Shown one piece after another: positions 42,284 through 48,654 of a stretch of DNA of 55,432 nucleotides. How positions within the stretch are numbered: the stretch's first letter is position 1; each line of letters opens with the position of its first letter. Source of the stretch: Planctomycetales bacterium (GTDB lineage: Bacteria > Planctomycetota > JAKEIC01); NCBI GenBank assembly GCA_022614695.1, contig JAKEIC010000063.1, positions 1 to 55,432 of the forward strand, read 5' to 3'. The position numbers and the translations under genes were made by a program. Under the pieces are notes generated by a model. That model was not told where the DNA came from. It searched no databases and worked only from the letters and a program-made list of their open reading frames with translations.

Positions 42284-43455
42284 AGACGACGGAGCGACGC
42301 CCCTCGACGGGCTCGGGGCACGGCGGCGACGCGGGGAAGCGGCGAAAGGGGGCCCGAACCAGCTCGGGAACGAGCACGGGCTCGAGGACGAGGACGAGCA
42401 CGAGCACGGCCACGACCACGAAGAACAAGGGACCCGGGACCCGAGGCCCTCTCCCGCGCGAAGCGCGGGAGATCCTCGACGTCCTCCGCCGCTCGAAGGC
42501 GCCGGTCCTCTCGAGCAACGGCCGCCTCGACGGCGACGCGCTCGGGTCGGAGCTCGCGCTCGCGATGCTCCTCGAGAGGCTCGGCGTCCGGGCCCGGGTG
42601 GTGAACGACGGGCCGGTGCCGAGCTCCCTCCGGTTCCTGCCGGGGATCGAGCGCGCAGCGACGTTCCCGGACGGCCTCGCCGAGCCGGCGGACCTCCTCG
42701 TGACCGTGGACTGCGGCGCGCGGGAGCTGCTCTTCGGCGTGGCGGAGAAGCTCCGCGACGTGCCGATCGCCAACGTGGACCACCACGTGGGGAACTCGGG
42801 CTATGGCCGCTGGAACTGGATCGAGCCCCGGGCGGCCGCGGTCGGCGAGATGGTCTACGGGCTCGTCGAGGCGTGCGGGGTGGTTCCCGACGCCGCGATG
42901 GCGACGAACCTCTACGTCTCTCTCGTGACCGACACGGGGCGCTTCTCGTTCTCGAACACGACCGAGCGGACCCACGAGATCGCGGCGAGGCTCCTGCGCG
43001 CGGGGGTGAAGCCCGACCTCGTCTCGCGCGAGGTCTACCGCAGCCGCACCCCGGGCCAGCTCACCCTCCTCGGCCGCACGATCGCGTCGCTCGCGATCCA
43101 CGCGGGCGGGCGCATCGCCGCCGCGAGGCTGACCCAGGCCATGTGCCGCGAGTGCGGAGCGGCGCCGTGGGACACGCAGGAGTTCGTGGACGTGCCGAAG
43201 TCGGTCCGCGGCGCCGAGGTGGGGCTCCTCTTCCGGGAGCTGGGCGACGGGAGCATCAAGGTCTCCCTTCGGAGCGAAGGGGGGGTGGACGTGGACGCGC
43301 TCGCCCGCCGCTTCGGAGGCGGCGGCCACGTCCGCGCCTCGGGTTGCACGCTTCCCCCGCCGATCGAGGAGGCGGAGAGGCGGGTGGTCGCGGCGGCGGA
43401 GGAATCCCTCGCCGCCGCCGGAAAGTCCTTGACAAGCCCCCCGGTGATTCACTAG
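42280..43455 (+). CDS. nrnA: DHH-family bifunctional oligoribonuclease/PAP phosphatase NrnA
   Basis: 391 residues, GTG start coupled to mtaB. The first 60 residues are low-complexity and repeat-derived. Then the DHH/DHHA1 fold: LDGDALGSELALAMLLERLG, LLVTVDCGARELL, IANVDHHVGNSGYG (DHH), LYVSLVTDTGRFSFSNT, and the DHHA1 end RRFGGGGHVRASG. NrnA enzymes degrade short RNAs and 3'-phosphoadenosine phosphate in the cytoplasm. The usual His of the first motif (H..PD.DA.GS) is Asn (NGRLDGDALGS), one metal ligand fewer than normal. This may alter activity. The stop lies inside the promoter of the next gene. Confidence 0.85.
   Translation: MKTTERRPSTGSGHGGDAGKRRKGARTSSGTSTGSRTRTSTSTATTTKNKGPGTRGPLPREAREILDVLRRSKAPVLSSNGRLDGDALGSELALAMLLERLGVRARVVNDGPVPSSLRFLPGIERAATFPDGLAEPADLLVTVDCGARELLFGVAEKLRDVPIANVDHHVGNSGYGRWNWIEPRAAAVGEMVYGLVEACGVVPDAAMATNLYVSLVTDTGRFSFSNTTERTHEIAARLLRAGVKPDLVSREVYRSRTPGQLTLLGRTIASLAIHAGGRIAAARLTQAMCRECGAAPWDTQEFVDVPKSVRGAEVGLLFRELGDGSIKVSLRSEGGVDVDALARRFGGGGHVRASGCTLPPPIEEAERRVVAAAEESLAAAGKSLTSPPVIH
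42301..42419 (+). repeat. Repeat cluster at the nrnA N-terminus
   Basis: Two elements lie in frame. The first is a CCCTTCGACAGGCTCAGGG-type copy (CCCTCGACGGGCTCGGGG, 42301-42318). The second is a run of nine GAGCAC-like hexamers (42366-42419), encoding Ser/Thr/Arg-rich sequence. GGGACCC heptamer-like units follow near 42428-42441. Confidence 0.8.
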
Positions 43456-43458
43456 ATA
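43429..43458 (+). promoter_or_regulatory. Promoter for the uracil-DNA glycosylase gene
   Basis: TTGACA (43429-43434), 18-bp spacer, TAGATA (43453-43458), in the last codons and stop of nrnA. The sequence TAGATAGTTAAC is markedly AT-rich for this genome. The glycosylase ATG is at 43503. Confidence 0.55.
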
Positions 43459-43502
43459 GTTAACAGCCCGGGTCCCCCGTCCCGGCTGGAGCGCCGTCCC
43501 GG

Positions 43503-44372
43503 ATGACCGTCACGTCCGACGCCGCGGACCTCTCGCGCGCGCTGCTCCCGCACCTGGAGTGGCTCCGCCGCGCGGGGGTCACGCTCCTGCCGGCCGTCCC
43601 TGGTCCGTCGTCCCTCGTCCCTGGTCCCGAGCCGGCGTGCGCGAACCCGGGACCCTGGACAGAGGACCCTAGCCCCGCCGCGCCCGCGGCGGGGCTCGAC
43701 GCCGTCCGCCGCGAGGCCGAGGCGTGCACGAAGTGCCGGCTCTGCGAGGGGCGGACGACGGTCGTCTTCGAGGACGGCTCGCGGGAGGCGCCGGTGATGT
43801 TCATCGGCGAGGGGCCGGGCGCGGAGGAGGACCGCCAGGGGCTCCCCTTCGTCGGTCCGGCCGGGCAGCTCCTGACGAGGATCCTCTTGGCCATGGGCCT
43901 GCGCCGGGACGAGGTCTACATCGCGAACATCGTCAAGTGCCGGCCGCCCGGGAACCGGACGCCCGAGCCCGACGAGGTGGCGGCGTGCCTGCCCTACCTC
44001 CGCGCCCAGATCGCGGCCGTGCGCCCGCGGGCGATCGTCCTCCTCGGGAGCGTGGCCGCTCGCGCATTGGTCGGCCCGGAGGTCTCGATCACGCGCATCC
44101 GGGGCCGGTTCACCGACGTGGACGGGATCCCCGCGATGCCGACCTTCCACCCCGCCTACCTCCTCCGGAACCCCGGGGAGAAGAGGAAGGTGTGGGAGGA
44201 CGTGCAGAAGGTGAGGGACCTCGTCCGTTCCTCCCGCCCGGACCCTCTCCACGACCCTCCCCCTCCCACTCCCCCTCCCGCGCCCGGGGAATCGGGCCCC
44301 ACCGTCCCGGGAGCGGGAGAGGGAGCGGAAGCGGGAGGGGCGCACTCGGCGACCGGCCCGGAGGCCCGGTGA
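43503..44372 (+). CDS. Family 4 uracil-DNA glycosylase
   Basis: 289 residues, ATG start. Removes uracil from DNA in base-excision repair. Iron-sulfur ligands: Cys78 and Cys81 or Cys75 (EACTKCRLC), Cys146 (VKCRPPGNR) and Cys162 (AACLPYL), with the family-4 spacing of 15 between the last two. Active-site motifs: GEGPGAEEDRQGLPFVGPAGQLL (102-124) and FHPAYLLRNP (215-224, His216). Residues about 31-65 are a Pro-rich linker partly made of GTCCCTS heptamers, and the last 45 residues are another low-complexity Pro/Gly tail with GGGAGC hexamers. The catalytic core, about 70-240, is of normal length. Confidence 0.92.
   Translation: MTVTSDAADLSRALLPHLEWLRRAGVTLLPAVPGPSSLVPGPEPACANPGPWTEDPSPAAPAAGLDAVRREAEACTKCRLCEGRTTVVFEDGSREAPVMFIGEGPGAEEDRQGLPFVGPAGQLLTRILLAMGLRRDEVYIANIVKCRPPGNRTPEPDEVAACLPYLRAQIAAVRPRAIVLLGSVAARALVGPEVSITRIRGRFTDVDGIPAMPTFHPAYLLRNPGEKRKVWEDVQKVRDLVRSSRPDPLHDPPPPTPPPAPGESGPTVPGAGEGAEAGGAHSATGPEAR
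43596..43630 (+). repeat. GTCCCTS heptamer array in the glycosylase gene
   Basis: Five consecutive heptamers: GTCCCTG, GTCCGTC, GTCCCTC, GTCCCTG, GTCCCGA. They encode part of the Pro-rich linker before the catalytic domain. Related GGGACCC units occur near 42428. Confidence 0.8.
44309..44338 (+). repeat. GGGAGC hexamer array in the glycosylase C-terminal tail
   Basis: Five hexamers: GGGAGC, GGGAGA, GGGAGC, GGAAGC, GGGAGG. A complementary pyrimidine-rich run (CCCTCC-like) lies just upstream at about 44242-44282. Similar hexamers occur at 291-308. Confidence 0.7.
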
Positions 44373-44415
44373 CATGCCCGTGACGCTCGACGATTCCCCG
44401 ACCTCCTCCCGAACC

Positions 44416-44443
44416 TTGACTTCCCCCCCTCCGTCACTAGCAT
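44416..44443 (+). promoter_or_regulatory. Promoter of the pilM-pilQ operon
   Basis: TTGACT (44416-44421), 16-bp spacer, TAGCAT (44438-44443). It is 62 bp before the pilM ATG at 44506 and just after the glycosylase stop. No other promoter-like sequence is seen before the next five genes. Confidence 0.55.
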
Positions 44444-44505
44444 GCCCTGATTCCGCGCCCGGTCGGCCCGAAAGGGTGACCCTCACCGACGCCGGACGCG
44501 CCCAA

Positions 44506-46326
44506 ATGACCGCCGCTTGGGGACTCGACATCGGCCGGAGGGCCGTCAAGGCCTGCGCGCTCCGGAAGGTCCGGGACACGGTGGAGCTCTCCACCGTGGA
44601 CGTCGTCGAGATGGACGCCCCGGCGGACGCCCTCACGGACCAGGCCATCCAGGAGTTCCAGCGCCGGGCCGTCGCGACCCTGATCCAGCGCCACGGCCTC
44701 CACGAGCCGACCGCCGTCGCCATCCCCGGCCACGTCACCTTCAGCAAGGTGATCCGGGTCCAGGCGGCCGACCCCGACCGGCTCGCCCGGAACATGCGGT
44801 TCGAGGCCCAGCACAACATCCCGTTCCCGATCTCCGAGGTGGTCTGGGACTACCACCCGCTCACGGTCGGGACCCCCGAGATCGAGGTGAACCTCTACGC
44901 CGCCAAGAAAGAGCAGGTGCTGCGCCTCCTCGCGTGGCTCGAGGATGCCGGGCTCGACGTCGCCTCCGTGCAGATCGCCCCCCTCGCGCTCTGGAACTAC
45001 GTCCGCTTCGACCTCGACCTGCGGGGGGGCCACCTCCTGCTCGACATCGGCTCCGACAACACCGACCTGATCGTGGCCGACGGGGACCGCACCTGGATCC
45101 GGAACATGCCCATCGCCGGGAACGCGGTGACCAAGGCCCTCATGCAGCAGTTCCAGGTCTCGTTCGCCGAGGCCGAGGCGCTCAAGATCAAGGCGGGCAC
45201 GTCGCAGGACGCTCAGAAGATATTCAACGTGATGAAGCCGGTCTTGAAGGACCTGATGAGCGAGGTGGACCGGTCGCTCGCCTACTACAAGTCCTCCGTC
45301 CCGAACGCCGAGTTCCAGAAGGTGATCCTGCTCGGGAACGCCATGAAGCTCGTGGGGCTCCGGAGCTTCGTCGAGGAGACCCTCAAGGCGAAGACCGTGA
45401 AGCTCGTGAACCTGAACCGGCTCCAGTACGGGACGGCGCTCGACATGGAAGCCGTGCGGAACCAGCTCCCCGGCCTCGGCGTGGCGCTGGGGCTGGCGCT
45501 CCAGGGCGTCGGGATGGCCGGGACTCCCGTCAACCTCCTCCCCGAGGAGTCGCGGGCGGAGCGGGTCCTCCGCCGCAAGCGCCCCTGGTACGCGGCGGCG
45601 GCGGCGGTCCTGCTCGCGGCCTCGGCCGGCCTCGCCTACGAGGCCCAGTCCTCGTCCAAGGCCTTCGACGGCTCGAAGGGGCGGCTCGAGGCGGGCGTGG
45701 CCGACTACGCGAAGGTCGCCGACGAGTTGAAGCGCGCCTCGGACCTCGCGCCGCTGCGCCGCGAGATCGGCGCCCTCGCGGACCTGGGGCTCGGGCGCGA
45801 GGCGGTCCTGGACCTCTGGGGGGCGCTCCTGGCCATGGCTCCCGCCGCCAACGCCGACCCCAACGAGAAGAACGAGGGCCGGAAGGCGTGGATCCTCTCC
45901 CTCGACCTCGGCTGGCCCGACGGGAGCCCGGCGGCGCGCGGGGCCCGAGTCCCCGCGAACGGGGGCGCGGCGCGGCCGCGCGGGATCGTCTGGCGGCTCG
46001 CCGGCGCCGTCGTCTGGCGCGAGAACGAGGGGGAGACCCGCGCCTTCATCGAGCAGACCGTGGTCCCCCGGATCGTGGCCCATCCCTCGGGGCTCGGCAA
46101 GCGTGCCAAGCTAGGACCGGGGGTCGGGGTCGCGAAGCTCTCCCCGGGGGCCGAGCCGGTCAAGGCCGGCGAGAAGGCGCGCTTCTACCGGTTCCAGGTC
46201 GAGGGAGAGGTTTCCGAGACGGACCTGCGGGCGTTCGTCCAGGCACGGACGGCCCCGCCGCTCGCCGGGTCGAGCGCGGTGCCCGTCCCCCCCGTGACGG
46301 CGAGCGTGCCGAGGAAGAAGGGATAG
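44506..46326 (+). CDS. pilM: Type IV pilus assembly protein PilM fused to a PilN-like part
   Basis: 606 residues, ATG at 44506 chosen because homology begins there (AAWGLDIGRRAVKACAL). Residues 1-350 are the actin-like PilM ATPase fold: GLDIG, VAIPGHVTFSKVIRV, RFEAQHNIPFPISEVVWDYH, LLLDIGSDNTDLIV, ILLGNAMKLVGL. At about 365-390 the motif TPVNLLPEESR, typical of the PilN N-terminus, appears, followed by a membrane helix (WYAAAAAVLLAASAGLAY) and a periplasmic helical/beta region. PilM normally is a separate cytoplasmic protein that binds the PilN N-terminal tail; here the two appear fused. It is the first gene of the pilus/secretin operon. Confidence 0.88.
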   Translation: MTAAWGLDIGRRAVKACALRKVRDTVELSTVDVVEMDAPADALTDQAIQEFQRRAVATLIQRHGLHEPTAVAIPGHVTFSKVIRVQAADPDRLARNMRFEAQHNIPFPISEVVWDYHPLTVGTPEIEVNLYAAKKEQVLRLLAWLEDAGLDVASVQIAPLALWNYVRFDLDLRGGHLLLDIGSDNTDLIVADGDRTWIRNMPIAGNAVTKALMQQFQVSFAEAEALKIKAGTSQDAQKIFNVMKPVLKDLMSEVDRSLAYYKSSVPNAEFQKVILLGNAMKLVGLRSFVEETLKAKTVKLVNLNRLQYGTALDMEAVRNQLPGLGVALGLALQGVGMAGTPVNLLPEESRAERVLRRKRPWYAAAAAVLLAASAGLAYEAQSSSKAFDGSKGRLEAGVADYAKVADELKRASDLAPLRREIGALADLGLGREAVLDLWGALLAMAPAANADPNEKNEGRKAWILSLDLGWPDGSPAARGARVPANGGAARPRGIVWRLAGAVVWRENEGETRAFIEQTVVPRIVAHPSGLGKRAKLGPGVGVAKLSPGAEPVKAGEKARFYRFQVEGEVSETDLRAFVQARTAPPLAGSSAVPVPPVTASVPRKKG

Positions 46327-47258
46327 TGGCCGCGCCCGACCCCGCATTCCCCGAGCGCCGCTACGCGGTCCACGCGTTCCTCGTGGGGGGCGCCGCGGCG
46401 CTCGTCTACCTCCTCGGGGCGCTCCCGTACCGCGTGCGGGACGAGGACCGGGCCCGCCTCGCCGAGTCGGCGCGGAAGGTGCGGGCCGACCTCGCCGCGC
46501 CGGACGGCGGGGTCTCTCGCCCGCGGGTCGAGGCGGCGAAGAGGGAGCGCGACGCCCTCCGGGCCGAGCGTGACCGCCTCCTCGGGGCGATCGAGGCGCG
46601 CGACCAGAAGCTCGAGGAGTACTTCCCGGGCTACGAGGGCGGCCGTGGCCGCATCCACGTCCCGGCCGCGTTCCGGGACCTCTACGCGGAGGCGATCGCC
46701 AAGCTCCGCGAGGAGGTCCGGCCCATCGCCGCGCGGGACGAGAACGGGCAGCCCCGGGAGGTGATCCCGGCCAAGGTCTGGACCGTGGCGCCCGCCGACA
46801 CGGACATCGTGGTGGCACAGAAGGAGTACTGGGTCTTCCGGGAGGTCGTGGCGGCGACGAAGGCGGTGGCGGGGACCCTCGAGGCGGTCCGCACGGCGAT
46901 CCCGGAGGAGGTCTCGCCCGAGACGCAGAGGGCGCTTGTCGGGCTGGTCGCCCCGTCGTCCGAGAGCGACGTCTGGAGCAAGTTCCTGTGGATCCCCGCC
47001 GAGGTCACCTGCCAGGTGGCGGCGGGCCAGGTGCCGGCCCTGCTCGCGCGGCTGCTCGCGGCCCCCGAGAGGGGGCTCCTCACCGAGATCCGGGGCGTGA
47101 CGGTGGAGCCGGCCAAGGAGATCCGGGAGGTCATCCCGGTCAAGATCCAGGCGGGACAGAACCCGCTCGACATGGTGCCCGTGGACTCGATGGAGCCGCC
47201 CGTGCGGGCGACGGTCCGCTTCGCGGTCCTCGATCCTCCGTCCCTGAGGAGGGGATGA
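46326..47258 (+). CDS. PilO/Amuc_1100-like inner-membrane pilus protein
   Basis: 310 residues, GTG start sharing one base with the pilM stop. Cytoplasmic tail, one membrane helix (about 18-38), a coiled coil (EAAKRERDALRAERDRLLGAIEARDQKLEE, about 60-95), then a mixed alpha/beta periplasmic domain with KEYWVFREVVAATKAV. Topology and position between pilM and pilQ fit PilO or the Amuc_1100-type protein of PVC bacteria. Sequence motifs are too weak to name it more precisely. Confidence 0.7.
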   Translation: MAAPDPAFPERRYAVHAFLVGGAAALVYLLGALPYRVRDEDRARLAESARKVRADLAAPDGGVSRPRVEAAKRERDALRAERDRLLGAIEARDQKLEEYFPGYEGGRGRIHVPAAFRDLYAEAIAKLREEVRPIAARDENGQPREVIPAKVWTVAPADTDIVVAQKEYWVFREVVAATKAVAGTLEAVRTAIPEEVSPETQRALVGLVAPSSESDVWSKFLWIPAEVTCQVAAGQVPALLARLLAAPERGLLTEIRGVTVEPAKEIREVIPVKIQAGQNPLDMVPVDSMEPPVRATVRFAVLDPPSLRRG

Positions 47259-48577
47259 TGGCGCTCGCCGGGCTCCTCTCCGCGCACCTCGAGAAGCTCG
47301 CGGCGGTCGCCGGGGCGGGCGTGGCCGCGCTGGCTCTCGCCTCGTCGCTCGGCGGGCGGTCGGCGGTCCTCGCCGAGGCGGCGGAGGCGTCCGCCGCCGC
47401 CGAGGCCTGCGGCGCGGCGCTCGGGGCGAAGGGGCCCGACGCCCGCGGCTCGGCCGGCACGCCCGCCGGCGAGCCGTTCGCCCCGCCCGCGGCCCCCGAG
47501 ACGGCGGGTCGCTGGACGTTCTCCCGCCGGCCCACCTTGAAGGTGGAAATCCAGGTGCAGCCCGACACCCGCAAGCGCCTCCTCCCGCCCCGGGCCGAGG
47601 CTGCGGCCGCGGACTTCGTCGTCACCCTGAAATGGACCGACGATCCCGACTCAACCGCTGCCGTGAAGGCGTATCGCGTCTACCGGCGCGGGAAGGGCGC
47701 GGCGCGGCCGGCCGCTCCGGCCTCCGAGGTCCCCTCGGGCACGCGCGAGTGGAAGGACTCGGACCGCTCCGTCGTGAAGGCCGAGGCGACCCTCGTCTAC
47801 GAGGTCGCCGCCCTTACGGACGAGGAGAACCAGACGGGCAAGCCCGAGAGCGACCCGTCGGCCCCGGTCGAGGTCACCCTCCCCGCCGACCGCGAGATCC
47901 TCTACTACGGCGCGCGGATGAGCGAGACGGTCGCCATCGTGAAGATCCGGCTCTTCCATGAGGGCCACTGGCACTCCGAGGAGTTCCTGGTGAAGTCCGG
48001 CGAGGCGATCGGGGGGAAGAAGAAGGTGGCCGAGCCCGGGGGGGGGGACGCCGAGGCGGACTTCGCGACGGGGGACACGTTCGTGAGGGCCGAGAAGCTC
48101 GAGGAGATGAGGAGGGTCCCCGTCCTCGACGAGAAGGGCCAGCCCGTCCTCGACAAGGAGGGGAACCCCCGGATGCGGATGGTCCCCTTCAGCCGCTCCT
48201 GGATCGTCGTGAGGGATCCCGACGGCAAGGAGCGGGAGATCGCCGCGGTCGCCGCCCCGAAGGACACGGCCGTCCATAGGCTGGGTCTCGACCCCGTGAT
48301 GGACGAGATCCGTCGGTTCGCCGAGGAGATCGCCGCGACCAAGGACCCGGCGCAGAGGAAGAGGCTCGACTGGCAGCGGGAGCAGCTGCGGAAGAAGCAC
48401 GACCGCTGGTGGAACGAGAGCGCCCGGAAGTTCCGCGTCGGGAACCTGGACGAGGACATCCAGGAGTACCAGGACGAGGTGGCGAAGGCGAAGACCGAGA
48501 AGAGGGAGGACGTCGCGGCGGAGCTGGAGTCCTTCCTCGAGATCCTGAAGAAGCTCCGCGAGAAGGCCGGCAAGTAG
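47258..48577 (+). CDS. Membrane-anchored FnIII-containing protein of the pilus operon
   Basis: 439 residues. ATG at 47258 is preferred over 47255 because it is better spaced from GAGGAGG (47247-47253). N-terminal anchor about 10-30. Residues about 125-210 form a fibronectin type III-like beta domain (VTLKWTDDPDSTAAVKAYRVYRRGKG, TLVYEVAALTDEENQTG). A middle domain and a highly charged C-terminal coiled coil (about 380-437) follow. The start overlaps the upstream stop. The operon position suggests a link between the PilM/N/O platform and the secretin, similar to PilP in role, but no PilP similarity is visible. Confidence 0.7.
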   Translation: MALAGLLSAHLEKLAAVAGAGVAALALASSLGGRSAVLAEAAEASAAAEACGAALGAKGPDARGSAGTPAGEPFAPPAAPETAGRWTFSRRPTLKVEIQVQPDTRKRLLPPRAEAAAADFVVTLKWTDDPDSTAAVKAYRVYRRGKGAARPAAPASEVPSGTREWKDSDRSVVKAEATLVYEVAALTDEENQTGKPESDPSAPVEVTLPADREILYYGARMSETVAIVKIRLFHEGHWHSEEFLVKSGEAIGGKKKVAEPGGGDAEADFATGDTFVRAEKLEEMRRVPVLDEKGQPVLDKEGNPRMRMVPFSRSWIVVRDPDGKEREIAAVAAPKDTAVHRLGLDPVMDEIRRFAEEIAATKDPAQRKRLDWQREQLRKKHDRWWNESARKFRVGNLDEDIQEYQDEVAKAKTEKREDVAAELESFLEILKKLREKAGK

Positions 48578-48611
48578 GAGCCCCCGTAGAAGCCTCTAGG
48601 AACCCCCGTAG
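48576..48611 (+). repeat. Short direct repeat before pilQ
   Basis: AGGAGCCCCCGTAG (48576-48589) and AGGAACCCCCGTAG (48598-48611) are 22 bp apart in the 77-bp gap before pilQ. This is the only sizeable gap inside the operon. Role unknown; it may influence pilQ translation. Confidence 0.5.
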
Positions 48612-48654
48612 GAACGCACAGCCCCCAGCATTCGTGAGAGGAATGGAGAGACCC

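Noticed and set aside
42301..44338. CRISPR-like array in the repeat-rich stretch
   Set aside because: Units are 6-7 bp without unique spacers and are translated; no cas genes nearby.
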